Assembly: GCF_900090225.1 (NCBI RefSeq)
Contig: NZ_FMHY01000002.1
Span: forward strand, 3,162,001 to 3,226,000
Direction: 5' to 3'
From: Micromonospora eburnea
GTDB lineage: Bacteria > Actinomycetota > Actinomycetes > Mycobacteriales > Micromonosporaceae
DNA: 64,000 bases
Position 1 is the first letter of the stretch; every line of letters starts with the position of its first letter. Made by a program: the position numbers and the translations under genes. Of this stretch, positions 38,017 to 50,558 are shown one piece after another. The notes under the pieces were generated by a model. It did not search any database and was not told the origin of the DNA. It was given only the letters and a program-made list of their open reading frames with translations.

Positions 38017-39320
38017 GCACAGCCGAGAACCTCGCGGGCCGCGGCCGGGTGGCTTTCGTCTGCCCGGGACTGGGCCCGCAGTGGGCGGGCATGGGCGCCG
38101 CGCTCCTCCACTCGTCGGAGGTGTTCCGTGCCCAGATCGAGCTCTGCGAACAGGCCTTCGCCCCGTACCTCGACTGGTCGGTGTCGGACGTGCTGCGCGA
38201 CCGGGCAGGAGCTCCGTCGCTGACCCGGATGGACGTCGCCCAACCGGCCCTGTTCGCGATGTCGGTCGGGGTCGCCGAGGTGTGGAGGTCGCACGGCGTG
38301 GTACCCGACGCCGTCGTGGGCCACAGCAACGGCGAGATCGCGGCGGCGTGCATCGCGGGCGGACTCTCGCTCGCCGACGGCGCCCGCATCGTCGCGCTGT
38401 GGAGCATCGCGCAGCTCCCGCTCGTCGGAAGCGGGGGGATGGCCGCGGTCTCGCTGCCGCCCGACCGTGTGCGCGATCGGCTCGGGGAGTTCGGCGACCG
38501 GCTCACACTCGCCGGCGTCAACGGGCCGGCCTCGACCATCGTGTCCGGTGAGACCGCCGCCCTCGACCAGTTGCTCGCGGGGCTCACCGCGGCGGGCGTG
38601 CGGGCCCAGAAGATCCAGATCGGCTGGCCTGCCCATTCCCCGAAGGCCGACGAGATCGCCGACCATCTGCTGCGGGTGCTGGCGCCGATCGCCCCGACCG
38701 CCTCGCGGACCCCGTTCTTCGCCGCGTGCACCGGCGGCCTGGTGGACACGAGCACGATGACGGCGGCCTACTGGGTCCGCAACATGCGGCACGAGGTGAA
38801 CTTCGAGGCCGCCACCCGCGCGGTGCTCGACCACGGCATCGACACGTTCATCGAGGTCAGCCCGCATCCGGTGCTGACGATGGCGGTGCAGGAGACGGTC
38901 GACGCGCTGGGCGTCGACGCCGTCGTCGTGGGCTCCCTCCAGCGCGACAAGGGCGGCGAGGAACAGCTCGTCCGTGCGCTCTCGGCCGTGCGGACCGGTG
39001 CCGCGTACGGCGTTGACCCGGCCCAGCGGCTGCCTGCCCGGCTGGCGGCACTGCCTGAGCAGGCTCGGCGGGAGGCGCTGGTCGAGCTGGTACGCGATGC
39101 GGTCGCAGGTCCGCTCGGCCACGCGACGTTCGACCGGGGCGATGCGACCAAGACCTTCCTCGAACTCGGCGTCAACTCCGTCACCGCGGTGGAGATACGC
39201 GACGCCGTGGTCGCGGAGACGGGTGTGCGGCTGCCGGTCACCGTCGTTTTCGACCACCCGACGCCGACCGCGCTCGCCGACCGCCTGTACGCCGAGCTGT
39301 TCGGGGTGGAACGCGGTGTC
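38013..39320 (+). other. KS-less loading module (AT-ACP) at the start of gene E
   Basis: Layout AT-ACP followed at once by the first KS is that of the erythromycin and avermectin loading modules. The Arg that grips the free carboxylate of malonyl-type substrates is replaced by Trp (codon 38400), which fits selection of a monocarboxylic acyl-CoA such as propionyl- or a branched acyl-CoA. Which acyl group is used cannot be read from the sequence. Confidence 0.85.
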
Positions 39321-42300
39321 CCGGCGCACACCACCGCCCGAGCCGACGACGAGCCGATCGCGATCGTCGCGATGAGCTGTCGGGCCCCCGGTGGTGTCCG
39401 CACCCCGACGGACCTGTGGCGGCTGATGCTCACCGGGACCGACGCGATCGGCGGCTTCCCGATCAACCGCGGCTGGCCGCTCGACGAGATCTACGACCCG
39501 GACCCGGACCGGCCGGGGCACACCTACAGCCGCGGCGGTGGCTTCCTGTACGACGCCGGCGAGTTCGACGCGGACCTGTTCGGCATCAGCCCGCGCGAGG
39601 CCATGGCGATGGACCCGCAGCAACGCCTGCTGCTCGAGACCTCGTGGGAGGTGTTCGAACGCGCCGGGATGGACCCGGCCGCGCTGAAGGGCCGCGATGT
39701 CGGCGTCTTCGTCGGTCTCGTGGACCAGCAGTACGCGCCGAGGCTGGACGCGGCGCCCGCCGAGCTGGAGGGACACGTGTTCACCGGCGGCGGCGCGAGC
39801 GTGGCGTCGGGCCGGGTGGCGTACACGTTCGGCCTGGTGGGGCCCGCGGTGACGGTGGACACGGCGTGCTCGTCCTCCCTCGTCGCCCTCCACCTCGCCA
39901 GCCAGGCACTACGTGCCGGCGAGTGCTCCCTCGCCCTGGTCGGCGGGGTGAACGTGCTGGCCACGCCCGGGATGTTCATCGAGTTCAGCCGGCAGCGCCT
40001 GCTGGCGCCGGACGGCCGGTGCAAGGCGTTCGCCGCCGCCGCGGACGGTGTCTCCTGGGCCGAGGGTGCCGGCGTCCTGCTCGTGGAACGGCTGTCGGAC
40101 GCCCAGCGCAACCGCCATCCCGTGCTCGCCGTGATCAGGGGCAGCGCGACCAACCAGGACGGGGCGTCCAACGGGCTGTCCGCGCCGAACGGGCAGGCCC
40201 AGCAGAGCCTGATCCGCGCGGCGCTGGCGCGTGCCGGTCTGTCGGCCGGCGAGGTCGACGCCGTGGAGGCGCACGGCACCGGCACGAAGCTCGGCGACCC
40301 GATCGAGGCCGGTGCACTGCTCGCGACCTACGGCCAGGGCCGGGACCAGCCGCTGTGGATCGGCTCGCTGAAGTCGAACATCGGTCACACCCAGGCGGCG
40401 GCCGGCGTACTCGGCGTGATCAAGATGGTGCTCGCGCTCCAGCACGGCGAACTGCCCGAAACCCTGCACGTGGACGCCCCTTCGCCTCATGTGGACTGGA
40501 GTTCCGGCGAGGTCCGGCTGCTGACCGAGCGCCGGCCGTGGCCGGACACCGGCCGGCCACGGCGTGCGGGCGTGTCCTCGTTCGGCATGAGCGGCACCAA
40601 CGGACACGTGATTCTCGAACAGGCGCCGTCGGACGCCGGCCAGGACGTCGGCCACCCGTCCGACGAGGTGGTGCCGGTGTTGCTGTCCGGCCGGACGAGG
40701 GACGCGGTCCGGGAACAGGCCAGGCGGCTGCGGGCGTACCTGGCCGGCGACGAGGGGTTACGGCCGGCCGACATCGCACACACCATGGCCACCCGCGCCG
40801 CGTTGCCGTGCCGGGCGGCGGTGCTCGGCGGGCGGACGGCCGTGATCATGGACCGACTCGGCGCCCTCGCGGACGGCAGGAACCCGCTCGGCGTGCTCGT
40901 GGACGAGCGAGTCGACGGCAAGCTCGCCATCCTGTTCCCCGGACAGGGGGCGCAGCGAGTGGGTATGGGCGGCGAGCTGTACCGCGCCTCGCCCGTGTTC
41001 GCCCGTGAACTGGATGCCGTGTGCGCCGCAGTGGAGCCGCACCTGGATCTACCGCTGCGGGACGTGCTGCTGGCCGAGCCGGGCACGGCCGAGGCGGATC
41101 TGCTGCACCGCACCGAGTTCACGCAGGCGAGCCTCTTCGCGGTCGAGGTCGCGCTGTTCCGGCTGGTCGAGTACTGGGGCGTGCGACCCGACTACGTCGG
41201 CGGGCACTCCATCGGGGAGCTGGCCGCCGCCCATGTCGCGGGCGTGCTGTCCCTCGCCGACAGCGCCCGCCTGGTGTCCGCCCGCGGCCGGCTGATGCAG
41301 GCCCTGCCCGACGGCGGTGCGATGACCGCGATCGCCGCCTCCGAGAACGCGGTGCGTGCGTCGCTGACCGGGCTCGAGTCCGAGGTCGCGATCGCCGCGG
41401 TGAACGGGCCCGGTGCCGTGGTGGTCTCCGGCGTCGCGAAGGCGGTGGCCGAGGTCGCGGACAGGTGGCGGGCGGCGGGGCGGGAGACGAAGCGGTTGCG
41501 GGTGAGCCACGCGTTCCACTCCCCGTTGATGGAGCCGATGCTCGCCGAGTTCGCCGCCGTCGCCGGTGATCTGGCTTATCACCCCGCCGCGATCCGCGTC
41601 GTGTCGAACCTGACCGGTGGTGTGGCGACCGACGCAGAGCTTGGTGATCCGGGCTACTGGGTGCGCCACGTCCGGGACACCGTCCGGTTCCACGACGGCG
41701 TGCGCGCGCTGTACGCGGCCGGTGTGCGTACCGCCCTGGAGCTCGGCCCGGGAGGCGTGCTGTCCGGCCTGGCCGGGGACTGCCTTGGCGACGAGGAGCG
41801 CGACCAGGTCGCGTTCGTGCCGGCGAGTCCCCGGGATCTCGCGGAGCCGGAGGCCGTGGTCACCGCCGTGGCCCGGGTGTGGGCCAGGGGCGCGCGTGTC
41901 GACTGGCCGGCGGCCATCGGTGGGACGCCCACGCTGCTGGACCTGCCGACGTATCCGTTCCAGCGCAAGGAGTTCTGGCTGCGGACCCGGCCGTCGGCCG
42001 GTGACGACGCCGCGCCCCCACCCGATTCGGCGTTCTGGGCCATGGTCGACCGGGCCGATCTCGATGCGCTGGCCCGAGAACTGCGGGTCGACACCGAGCA
42101 GCCGTTGTCCTCGATTCTGCCGGCCCTGTCCAGGTGGCGCCGCGACCGCGCCGAAGCGTCCGCTGTGGATGCCTGGCGGTACCGGACGGCCTGGCGGGCG
42201 ACGGCGGCGCCGGCCGTGGCGGAGCTGCCCGGCACCTGGCTGGTCGTGGTGCCGTCCGGGCACGACGAGGCGCGGGGGCTGGCAGACCGGTGCGCCGGCA

Positions 42301-45300
42301 CGGTGGAGCAGCGCCGCGGCGAACTCGTGTGGCTGGAGGTCCGCCCGGGTACGGCGCGGGCGGTGCTCGCCGAGCAGATCAACCGGGTCGCGGCCGGCCG
42401 ACCGCCGTTCGCCGGGACGCTGTCTTTCCTGCCGCTCGACGAGCACCCGACCGCCGGCTCGCCCGCACTGACCGAGGGACTGTGGCACAGCGTGGTTCTG
42501 GTGCAGGCGCTCGGTGACGCGGGGGTCGACGCACCGCTGTGGTGGGTGACGACCGGCGCCGTACGTGTCGACGACACCGACGCGGTGATCAGCCCGTCCC
42601 AGGCGCAGGCGTGGGGTCTCGGCCGGGTCGTGGCGCTGGAGCACCCGCGCCGCTGGGGCGGCCTCATCGACCTCCCGCCCGACCCGGGTGACCGGGCGAT
42701 CGACCTGTTCACCGGTGTGCTCGCCCTCGGTGGCGACGAGGACCAGCTCGCCGTCCGCGATTCGGGAGTGTGGGCACGACGCCTGCGTCCCGCACCGGCC
42801 GGCGACCGGAGCAATGTTTGGCGCCCCCGTGGCACCGTGCTGATCACCGGCGGCACCGGCGCCCTCGGTGGCCACGTCGCCCGGTGGGCCGCCGCCAACG
42901 GGGCGCAACACCTCGTGCTGGCCAGTCGGAGCGGGCTGGCGGCGCCCGGCGCCGAGGAGTTCGTGGCCGGTCTGGAGGCTCGGGGCGCCGGCGTGACGGT
43001 GACGTGCTGCGACATGGCCGACCGGGCCTCGGTGGCCGCACTGCTCGCCTCGGTGCCGTCGGACATACCGCTCACAGCCGTCGTCCACACGGCCGGGGTC
43101 AGCCAGTTCACGGACCTCGCCGCGGTGACGGCGACGGAGTTCGCGGCCGCGCTCACCGCCAAGGCCGCCGGTGCGGCGCATCTCGCCGACCTGCTGGCCG
43201 GCCACGAGCTCGACGCGTTCGTGCTGTTCTCCTCGGTCGCCGCGACCTGGGGGAGCGCGGCCAACGGGGCGTACGCCGCCGGCAACGCCTACCTCGACGC
43301 CTTGGCCGAGCAGCGCAACATGCGTGGCCTCGCCGCCACTTCGGTGGCGTGGGGGACGTGGGGTGGTGACGGCATGGCGCGCGGAACCACCGGTGAGCAA
43401 CTAGCCCGTCGCGGGCTGGGGTTCATGGCGCCGGAGATGGCCGTCGCGGCGATGGCGCGAGCCGTTGGAGAGGGCGAACCGACGCTGACCGTGGCCGACG
43501 TGGACTGGGAGCGGTTCGTCCGGACCTTCACCGCCGTGCGGCCCAGTCCACTGCTGGCCGAGATCCCCGGAGTAGGCGACTCGCGCACCGATGCGGCTCC
43601 GGGGGCCCAGCGGCTCACCGGACTGCCCCGGCGTGCTCGCGAAACCGCCGTGGCCGCACTCGTGCGTACCCACGTGGCGGAGGTGCTCGGCCACACCGAC
43701 GACGCCGCCGTGGTGACGAGCAGGACGTTCAGCGAGCTCGGTTTCGACTCGCTGATGGCGGTCGAGCTGCGTGACCGGCTCGCCGCGGCATCCGGTCTGC
43801 GCCTCGGCGGTCCAGTGATCTTCGACCACCCCACGCCGGAGCTGCTGGCCGCGTACATCTGCGCCGAACTCGACGGAGCCGACCTGGTCGAGTCGACGCC
43901 CACGACCGGGACACCGCTGGACCCGGACGACCAGATCGTCATCGTCGACATGGCGTGCCGGTACCCCGGTGGGGTCGCCTCCCCGGAACAACTGTGGGAC
44001 CTGGTGTCGTCGGCCGCGGACGCGATCACCGAGTTCCCCGCGGACCGCGGCTGGGACGTCGAAGCGCTTTTCGACCCCGAGATGGCCACATCCGGAAAAA
44101 GCTACGTCCGCACGGGCGGCTTCCTGCACGACGCCGCCGACTTCGACGCCGGGTTGTTCGGCGTGTCGCCGCGTGAGGCGGTGGCGATGGATCCGCAGCA
44201 ACGGTTGCTGTTGGAGGCGTCGTGGGAGGTGGTGGAGCGGGCGGGGATCGACCCGGTCTCGTTGCGGGGCAGTAGGACCGGCGTGTTCATCGGCAGCAAC
44301 GGCCAGGACTATCGGGATCTCGGCGGGGCGTCGCGGGATGCGGACAACGGCTACCAGCTGACGGGCAACGCCGGCAGTGTCATGTCGGGCCGGATCGCTT
44401 ACACGTTCGGTTTCGAGGGGCCGGCGGTGACGGTGGACACGGCGTGTTCCTCGTCGTTGGTGGCGTTGCACCTGGCGGCGCAGTCGTTGCGGGGCGGTGA
44501 GTGCTCGCTGGCGTTGGCCGGCGGGGTCACGGTCATGTCCACGCCAACCGCGTTCGTCGAGTTCTCCCGGCAGCGCGGCCTCGCGGCGGACGGTCGGTGC
44601 AAGTCGTTCGCGGCCGCGGCGGACGGGACCGCTTGGGGCGAGGGTGTCGGGGTCGTGTTGTTGGAGCGGCTCTCCGACGCGCGGCGCAACGGTCACCGCG
44701 TGCTGGCCGTGCTGCGTGGTTCCGCCGTCAACCAGGATGGCGCCTCGAATGGTTTGACCGCGCCGAACGGTCCGTCCCAGCAGCGGGTTATTCGTGCGGC
44801 GCTGGCCAACGCCCGTCTCACCGTGTCTGATGTGGACGCCGTCGAGGCACACGGCACGGGTACCACGCTGGGTGATCCGATCGAGGCACAGGCGTTGCTG
44901 GCGACGTATGGCCAGCGGGATCCGGATCGCCCGTTGTGGTTGGGGTCGGTGAAGTCCAACATCGGGCACACCCAGGCGGCCGCCGGTGTGGCTGGTGTGA
45001 TCAAGATGGTGCTGGCGCTCCAGCACGGTCGCCTGCCCAGGACCCTGCACGTGGACGAGCCGAGCCCGCACGTGGACTGGTCGACCGGTGCGGTGCGGTT
45101 GCTGACCGAGCAACAGGAGTGGCCGGAGAGCGGCCGGCCCCGGCGGGCCGCCGTGTCCTCGTTCGGGATCAGCGGCACCAACGCACACCTCATCCTCGAA
45201 CAGGCGCCGGCGGTCGCTGCCGACCTGCCCGTCGAGAAAACGACCGCAAGCACCGGCGTCGTGCCCGTGCCCATGTCGGCGAAGAACGCCAGGGCACTGC

Positions 45301-48300
45301 GTGACCAGGCGCTGCGCCTACGGGACCACGTCGAGGCCGACGAGGCGCTTGCACCGGCGGACGTCGCCACCGCCCTGGTTACGTCGCGCGCGCTGCTCGA
45401 CAGCAGGGCGGTGATCACGGCGAGGAACCGAGAGGAGCTGATACGGGGCCTGGACACCGTCGCCCAGGGTGCGGCGGCGGCGAACGTCGTGACAGGCAAG
45501 GCCGTGCCAGGCGGCCTCGGCATGATGTTCTCCGGCCAGGGCACACAGCGGCCCGGCATGGGCCGAGCCCTCCACGGGGAGTTCCCCGGGTACGCGGAAG
45601 CCCTGGACGCGGTCTGCGCCGAGCTGGACAACCACCTCGACCGCCCGCTGACGCACGTGCTGTACGCCGACCCGGAGTCGCCGGAAGCGGGACTGATCGA
45701 CCGGACGGAGTTCGCGCAGCCAGCGATCTTCGCCACGCAGGTCGCCCTGTTCCACCTCCTGGAGTCCCATGGCGTGCGACCCGACGTCCTCCTTGGGCAC
45801 TCGATCGGCGAGTTCGCCGCCGCGTACGCTGCCGGCGCGCTCACGCTGCCGCAAGCCTGCTCCCTGGTCGCCGCCCGGGGACGACTGATGCAGGCCCTGC
45901 CGGTGAGCGGCGCCATGCTGTCCGTCTCGGCCGGCGAGGCCGATGTCCGGTACGTGCTCGCCGAACTGGGCCTGCCGCTGGACATCGCCGCGGTGAACGG
46001 GCCGTCGTCGGTCGTTCTGGCGGGTGATCGCGACGCCGTCGTCGCCGCCGCCGGCCACTTCTCGGCACTCGGCCGCAAGACGAAGAGGTTGCGCGTCAGC
46101 CATGCCTTCCACTCGGCGCTGATGGACGCAGTGCTGCCCGAGTTCGAGCGGATCGCCGAGACGGTCACGGCCGCGCCACCGGCCACGCCGTTCGTCTCCA
46201 CGGTCACCGGCGCGCCGCTGTCGGCGGACACGCCGTTCACCCCGGACTACTGGGTTCGGCACATCCGGCAGACCGTGCGGTTCGGCGACGGCGTGGCCGC
46301 CATGGCCGGGCAGGGCGTGACCCGGTTCTGCGAGGTGGGCTTCGGCAGCGTGCTGACCGCCATGGCCCAGGACTGCCTCGACCGTTCGGACCTGGTGTTC
46401 GTGCCGGTCGTACGCGCCGACCGGGCCGAGCCGGATGCTTTCCGCACCGCCCTGGCCACCTTGCACACGACGGGAACGGCGGTGGACTGGCTGACCGTCC
46501 TCCCCGGGGACGCCAGGCCCGTCAGCCTCCCCACCTACCCGTTCCAGCGACAGCGGTACTGGCCGGAACCGGCCGCTCGGTCTGACGCGGACGGGCTCGG
46601 CATGCGGTCGGCCGGACACCCGCTGCTCGGCGCGAGCACGGATCTTCCGGACTCGGATGAGTTCCTGCTCACCGGCCGGTTGTCCCGGCGTACCCAGCCA
46701 TGGCTGCTCGACCACTCGGTCCACGATCACGTGGTGGTGCCCGGCACCGCCCTGCTGGAGGCGGTCATGCGGGCCGGCGACGAGGCCGGGTGCGACCGGA
46801 TCGAGGAACTCGCTCTGCGTACACCGCTGGTCCTGCCAGAACACGGCGGCGTGGCGCTCGGTGTCACCCTCGGCGAGGCGGACGAGAGCGGACGCCGATC
46901 GGTGGCCGTCCACGCGCGAGCCGACGGCGCACGGGACTGGACCTGCGTCGCGAGCGGCGCGGTGACGGCCAGCCCGCCACTCGCACCGCCGGAGGTTGCG
47001 AGCTGGCCGCCGCCGGGGGCGAGCGCCGTCGACACGAGCACGCTCTACGACGAGCTCGCGGCCACAGGCCTGGTGTACGGCGACGCCTTCCGTCTGGTGC
47101 GCGCCGCATGGCGGTCCGGGCAGGAGGTGTTCGCCGAGGTCGAGTTGGCGAGCGCGCAGGTCCCCGAGGCGGCTCGGTACTCGGTGCACCCGGCTCTGCT
47201 CGACGCGGCCCTGCACGCTTCCGTCCTGACCGTCGACGACCCCGGGGCGCGATCCGCGAGGCTGCCCTTCGAGTGGCACGACGTGACGGTGTCCTCGGCC
47301 GGCGCGTCGGCGTTGCGGGTTCGGCTGACTCCGGCCGGGGCGGACTCGATCGCCGTGTCCGCCACCGATCTCACCGGCGCGCAGGTGATCGCCGCGGGCA
47401 CCTTGGTGCTTCGGCCCGTGGACGCGGAGCGATTGGGCGCCGACCACCGCGCGAGAGGCGAGCTGTTCCAGGTGCGTTGGACGGAGGTGCCGTTGCCGCC
47501 CGACTCCCCGGTGGGGCCGGTGACCTGGGATGTGCGCGCCTGCCTCGCCGGCACCGATGACATGGGTGATCTCGTGCCGGAACTGGCGTTCGTCGACCAC
47601 GCCGCCCCGCTGCCGGGCGAGGAACTGCCCTCGTCCGTGCACGCCGCGGTCACCGGCCGGCTCGACCTGCTGCGGGCGTGGCTGTCCGACGAACGGTTCG
47701 CGACGGCGACGCTGGTGATGGTCACCCGGGGCGCGGTCGCCGTGGCGCCGGAGGAGGAGGTCGTCGACCTCCCGGGCGCGGCCGTCCGAGGGCTGGTGCG
47801 CGCGGTCCAGAGCGAGCATCCCGGCCGGCTGTTGCTGCTCGACGTCGACGGCGACGACGAGTCACGCCGCGTCATGACGACCGCATGCCGCCTCGACGAG
47901 CCGGAGATCGCGGTGCGCGGGGGACGCGCCTACGTGCCCCGGCTGGCGCCAGCCGAGGCACCCGCGCTGACGCCGCCCAGCGGTGCACCGGCATGGCGCC
48001 TGGACACCGCCGGGAACGGCGCGCTGGAGGGCCTACGGCTGGTCGGCTGCCCCGAGGTGCTCGCGCCGCTCGCGCGGGGACAGGTGCGGATCGCGGTGCG
48101 TGCGGCCGGCGTGAACTTCCGGGACGTGCTCGTCGCGCTTGACATGTACCCCGGACCCGCGCGGATCGGCGGGGAGGGTGCCGGTGTGGTGCTCGACGTC
48201 GGACCGGGGGTCGACGACCTCGCTCCCGGTGACCGGGTTATGGGGATGTTCGACGGCGCCTTCGGTCCCGTTGCCGTCGCCGACCACCGCACCGTGGTGC

Positions 48301-50273
48301 GGATGCCCCCCGGCTGGTCCTACGCGCAGGCGGCTTCGGTGCCCGTCGCGTTCCTGACCGCCTACTACGGCCTGGTGGACCTGGCCGGCCTGCGGTCGGG
48401 GGAGTCCCTGCTGGTGCACGCCGCAGCCGGCGGCGTCGGCACGGCCGCGGTACAGCTGGCCCGTCATCTGGGCGCCCGCACGTTCGGCACCGCCAGCGTC
48501 GGCAAGCACGACACGGTGCGCGGCCTCGGGCTGACCGACGATCACATCGCGTCCTCGCGGACGCTGGAGTTCGAACAGCGTTTCCTCGCGACCACCGGCG
48601 GCGCGGGTGTCGACGTCGTCCTGGATTCACTTGCGGGTGAGTTCGTCGACGCCTCGCTGCGGCTGCTGCCCAGGGGCGGCCGCTTCCTCGAGATGGGCAA
48701 GACCGACATCCGGGACCCGCACCAGGTCGCCGCCGCCCACCCCGGCGTCCGCTACCAGGCGTTCGACCTTGCCGACGCCGGTCGGGAACGGCTCGGGCAG
48801 ATGCTGGGCGAGCTGATGGCGTTGTTCGAACGCGGCTCACTGGTTCCACCTCCCGTCACCACGTGGGACGTGCGCGATGCCGCCGACGCGTTCCGCGCGC
48901 TCAGCCAGGCGCGGCTGGTCGGCAAAGCCGTGCTGACGATGCCGCCGGCCGCCGGCCCGCGCGGCACCGTGCTCGTCACCGGCGGCACCGGTGCGTTGGG
49001 CGGGATGATCGCCAGGCACCTGGTCAGCGAGCACGGGGTGCGTGATCTCGTGCTCGCCAGCAGAAGCGGCCCCGAAGCACCCGGCGCCCGGCAGCTGGTC
49101 GCGGAGCTGACCTGGTCGGGGGCGCGAGTCCGGGCCGTGCGCTGCGATGTCTCGGACCGCGACGCGCTCGCCAACCTGCTGACCGGTCTGCACCTCGGTG
49201 GCGTGGTGCACGCGGCCGGGGTCCTGAACGACGCGGTTGTCGAGACGATGACGGATGCCGGCGTGTCCGCCGTGCTCAGGCCGAAGGTTGACGCGGCCTG
49301 GCACCTGCACGAGCTTACGGCGGGCATGGACCTGGACCTGTTCGTTCTGTTCTCGTCCGCGTCGGCGCTGCTCGGCAATGCCGGACAGGGCAACTACGCC
49401 GCGGCGAACGCGTTCCTCGACGCGCTCGCCGAGCACCGCAGGGCACGCGGCCTCGCCGGCGTTTCCCTCGCATGGGGGCCGTGGCACCAGTCGACCGGCA
49501 TGACCGCCGGCATGACCGACCGGGACGTGCGCAGGCTGCACGCCGGCGGCATCGGGCTGCTGGCACCCTCGCGTGGCCTCGAACTGTTCGACGACGCGGT
49601 CGGCAGGGTGACCGCAGGGGTTTTCGCGCCGCTGAACCTGGACGTCCGCGCGCTGCGGGTGAGGTCGTCGACGGAGAACCTGCCGGCCCTGCTGCGCGGG
49701 CTGGTACGCGCTCGGAGCGCGCGCCGGTCGGACGAGCCGGCGGTCACTCTCACGAGCCGGCTCGGTGGGCTTCCGGCAGCCGCCCAGTACCAGGAACTGC
49801 TCACGCTGGTGCAGGTTCACGGGGCCGCGGTGCTCGGACACAGCTCGCCGGAGTCCATCGATCCGGAGGAGTCGTTCAAGCAGCTGGGCTTCGACTCGCT
49901 CGCGGCGGTCGAGTTGCGAAACCGGTTGCGGGCGGCGACCTCCGTGCCACTGCCGCCGACGCTCGTGTTCGACCACCCGACGCCCGGGGAACTCGCACGG
50001 GCACTGCGGCAACGGCTGATGGGAGATGACACCGGTCCGGACCTCGACGGCCTGCTGCGGGAGCTGGACCGGTTCGAGGCCGCCCTCACCGGGCCGGACG
50101 TCGTGGCCGCAGACGGCCACGGCGCGATCGCCAACCGGTTGCAGAGCATTCTCCGGCGACTGACCGGACCGGGCGAGCCACCAACCGATGACTGGGACCC
50201 CACGAAGCCGGATGAGATCTTCGACTTCATCGACCGGGAGTTTCCGGACGACCGCGGGCCGGAACGGTCGTGA
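38013..50273 (+). CDS. Modular type I PKS, gene E: loading AT-ACP / KS-AT-KR-ACP / KS-AT-DH-ER-KR-ACP
   Basis: GTG 38013 overlaps the gene D stop (GTGA); 4086 aa. It opens directly with an AT, with no KS. Loading AT: GHSNG Ser 105, Trp 130 where extender ATs have the carboxylate-binding Arg, WPAH 205-208. Loading ACP: Ser 389 in GVNSV. Module 1: KS Cys 619, AT Ser 1066 with HAFH 1166-1169 (malonyl), A-type KR (Trp before the Tyr, no LDD) from about 1607, ACP Ser 1913, giving a hydroxyl. Module 2: KS Cys 2145, AT Ser 2597 with HAFH 2697-2700 (malonyl), DH His 2901 with the motif Gly replaced by Asp, ER from about 3330, KR (LND) from about 3651, ACP Ser 3962, giving a saturated unit. It ends in a class 1a docking domain ([12 protein letters not shown]), so another PKS follows it, most likely gene A. 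Confidence 0.95.
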   Translation: MSTAENLAGRGRVAFVCPGLGPQWAGMGAALLHSSEVFRAQIELCEQAFAPYLDWSVSDVLRDRAGAPSLTRMDVAQPALFAMSVGVAEVWRSHGVVPDAVVGHSNGEIAAACIAGGLSLADGARIVALWSIAQLPLVGSGGMAAVSLPPDRVRDRLGEFGDRLTLAGVNGPASTIVSGETAALDQLLAGLTAAGVRAQKIQIGWPAHSPKADEIADHLLRVLAPIAPTASRTPFFAACTGGLVDTSTMTAAYWVRNMRHEVNFEAATRAVLDHGIDTFIEVSPHPVLTMAVQETVDALGVDAVVVGSLQRDKGGEEQLVRALSAVRTGAAYGVDPAQRLPARLAALPEQARREALVELVRDAVAGPLGHATFDRGDATKTFLELGVNSVTAVEIRDAVVAETGVRLPVTVVFDHPTPTALADRLYAELFGVERGVPAHTTARADDEPIAIVAMSCRAPGGVRTPTDLWRLMLTGTDAIGGFPINRGWPLDEIYDPDPDRPGHTYSRGGGFLYDAGEFDADLFGISPREAMAMDPQQRLLLETSWEVFERAGMDPAALKGRDVGVFVGLVDQQYAPRLDAAPAELEGHVFTGGGASVASGRVAYTFGLVGPAVTVDTACSSSLVALHLASQALRAGECSLALVGGVNVLATPGMFIEFSRQRLLAPDGRCKAFAAAADGVSWAEGAGVLLVERLSDAQRNRHPVLAVIRGSATNQDGASNGLSAPNGQAQQSLIRAALARAGLSAGEVDAVEAHGTGTKLGDPIEAGALLATYGQGRDQPLWIGSLKSNIGHTQAAAGVLGVIKMVLALQHGELPETLHVDAPSPHVDWSSGEVRLLTERRPWPDTGRPRRAGVSSFGMSGTNGHVILEQAPSDAGQDVGHPSDEVVPVLLSGRTRDAVREQARRLRAYLAGDEGLRPADIAHTMATRAALPCRAAVLGGRTAVIMDRLGALADGRNPLGVLVDERVDGKLAILFPGQGAQRVGMGGELYRASPVFARELDAVCAAVEPHLDLPLRDVLLAEPGTAEADLLHRTEFTQASLFAVEVALFRLVEYWGVRPDYVGGHSIGELAAAHVAGVLSLADSARLVSARGRLMQALPDGGAMTAIAASENAVRASLTGLESEVAIAAVNGPGAVVVSGVAKAVAEVADRWRAAGRETKRLRVSHAFHSPLMEPMLAEFAAVAGDLAYHPAAIRVVSNLTGGVATDAELGDPGYWVRHVRDTVRFHDGVRALYAAGVRTALELGPGGVLSGLAGDCLGDEERDQVAFVPASPRDLAEPEAVVTAVARVWARGARVDWPAAIGGTPTLLDLPTYPFQRKEFWLRTRPSAGDDAAPPPDSAFWAMVDRADLDALARELRVDTEQPLSSILPALSRWRRDRAEASAVDAWRYRTAWRATAAPAVAELPGTWLVVVPSGHDEARGLADRCAGTVEQRRGELVWLEVRPGTARAVLAEQINRVAAGRPPFAGTLSFLPLDEHPTAGSPALTEGLWHSVVLVQALGDAGVDAPLWWVTTGAVRVDDTDAVISPSQAQAWGLGRVVALEHPRRWGGLIDLPPDPGDRAIDLFTGVLALGGDEDQLAVRDSGVWARRLRPAPAGDRSNVWRPRGTVLITGGTGALGGHVARWAAANGAQHLVLASRSGLAAPGAEEFVAGLEARGAGVTVTCCDMADRASVAALLASVPSDIPLTAVVHTAGVSQFTDLAAVTATEFAAALTAKAAGAAHLADLLAGHELDAFVLFSSVAATWGSAANGAYAAGNAYLDALAEQRNMRGLAATSVAWGTWGGDGMARGTTGEQLARRGLGFMAPEMAVAAMARAVGEGEPTLTVADVDWERFVRTFTAVRPSPLLAEIPGVGDSRTDAAPGAQRLTGLPRRARETAVAALVRTHVAEVLGHTDDAAVVTSRTFSELGFDSLMAVELRDRLAAASGLRLGGPVIFDHPTPELLAAYICAELDGADLVESTPTTGTPLDPDDQIVIVDMACRYPGGVASPEQLWDLVSSAADAITEFPADRGWDVEALFDPEMATSGKSYVRTGGFLHDAADFDAGLFGVSPREAVAMDPQQRLLLEASWEVVERAGIDPVSLRGSRTGVFIGSNGQDYRDLGGASRDADNGYQLTGNAGSVMSGRIAYTFGFEGPAVTVDTACSSSLVALHLAAQSLRGGECSLALAGGVTVMSTPTAFVEFSRQRGLAADGRCKSFAAAADGTAWGEGVGVVLLERLSDARRNGHRVLAVLRGSAVNQDGASNGLTAPNGPSQQRVIRAALANARLTVSDVDAVEAHGTGTTLGDPIEAQALLATYGQRDPDRPLWLGSVKSNIGHTQAAAGVAGVIKMVLALQHGRLPRTLHVDEPSPHVDWSTGAVRLLTEQQEWPESGRPRRAAVSSFGISGTNAHLILEQAPAVAADLPVEKTTASTGVVPVPMSAKNARALRDQALRLRDHVEADEALAPADVATALVTSRALLDSRAVITARNREELIRGLDTVAQGAAAANVVTGKAVPGGLGMMFSGQGTQRPGMGRALHGEFPGYAEALDAVCAELDNHLDRPLTHVLYADPESPEAGLIDRTEFAQPAIFATQVALFHLLESHGVRPDVLLGHSIGEFAAAYAAGALTLPQACSLVAARGRLMQALPVSGAMLSVSAGEADVRYVLAELGLPLDIAAVNGPSSVVLAGDRDAVVAAAGHFSALGRKTKRLRVSHAFHSALMDAVLPEFERIAETVTAAPPATPFVSTVTGAPLSADTPFTPDYWVRHIRQTVRFGDGVAAMAGQGVTRFCEVGFGSVLTAMAQDCLDRSDLVFVPVVRADRAEPDAFRTALATLHTTGTAVDWLTVLPGDARPVSLPTYPFQRQRYWPEPAARSDADGLGMRSAGHPLLGASTDLPDSDEFLLTGRLSRRTQPWLLDHSVHDHVVVPGTALLEAVMRAGDEAGCDRIEELALRTPLVLPEHGGVALGVTLGEADESGRRSVAVHARADGARDWTCVASGAVTASPPLAPPEVASWPPPGASAVDTSTLYDELAATGLVYGDAFRLVRAAWRSGQEVFAEVELASAQVPEAARYSVHPALLDAALHASVLTVDDPGARSARLPFEWHDVTVSSAGASALRVRLTPAGADSIAVSATDLTGAQVIAAGTLVLRPVDAERLGADHRARGELFQVRWTEVPLPPDSPVGPVTWDVRACLAGTDDMGDLVPELAFVDHAAPLPGEELPSSVHAAVTGRLDLLRAWLSDERFATATLVMVTRGAVAVAPEEEVVDLPGAAVRGLVRAVQSEHPGRLLLLDVDGDDESRRVMTTACRLDEPEIAVRGGRAYVPRLAPAEAPALTPPSGAPAWRLDTAGNGALEGLRLVGCPEVLAPLARGQVRIAVRAAGVNFRDVLVALDMYPGPARIGGEGAGVVLDVGPGVDDLAPGDRVMGMFDGAFGPVAVADHRTVVRMPPGWSYAQAASVPVAFLTAYYGLVDLAGLRSGESLLVHAAAGGVGTAAVQLARHLGARTFGTASVGKHDTVRGLGLTDDHIASSRTLEFEQRFLATTGGAGVDVVLDSLAGEFVDASLRLLPRGGRFLEMGKTDIRDPHQVAAAHPGVRYQAFDLADAGRERLGQMLGELMALFERGSLVPPPVTTWDVRDAADAFRALSQARLVGKAVLTMPPAAGPRGTVLVTGGTGALGGMIARHLVSEHGVRDLVLASRSGPEAPGARQLVAELTWSGARVRAVRCDVSDRDALANLLTGLHLGGVVHAAGVLNDAVVETMTDAGVSAVLRPKVDAAWHLHELTAGMDLDLFVLFSSASALLGNAGQGNYAAANAFLDALAEHRRARGLAGVSLAWGPWHQSTGMTAGMTDRDVRRLHAGGIGLLAPSRGLELFDDAVGRVTAGVFAPLNLDVRALRVRSSTENLPALLRGLVRARSARRSDEPAVTLTSRLGGLPAAAQYQELLTLVQVHGAAVLGHSSPESIDPEESFKQLGFDSLAAVELRNRLRAATSVPLPPTLVFDHPTPGELARALRQRLMGDDTGPDLDGLLRELDRFEAALTGPDVVAADGHGAIANRLQSILRRLTGPGEPPTDDWDPTKPDEIFDFIDREFPDDRGPERS

Positions 50274-50558
50274 TCGCATGGGCTCAGCTGCTCAGCAGAT
50301 CAACACGCGGCGTCTGCGGCTGCCGGGGGAGCGGGAATCGCGGGCGCGCGGCAAAAATCCCCACGAACAGGGGACGCTCGTGAAATCTTCACGTCCGTCC
50401 ACGAAAAGTGGAAATACACAATGGTCGCGGAGTGCCTACGGGAGGTGTGGCGCCTTGCCCGCGTTATCGCTTTGACGAATCGTTCGCAGGTGATTCGGGA
50501 TCGGAAGTAACCGTATTTCCAATGTGCTCCAGCTGATTTCGACGATGGGGTGAGTCGC

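Noticed and set aside
50472-50501. TTGACG with a weak CGGGAT 18 bp on, before the type II thioesterase
   Set aside because: The -10 match is too poor to call a promoter in GC-rich sequence.
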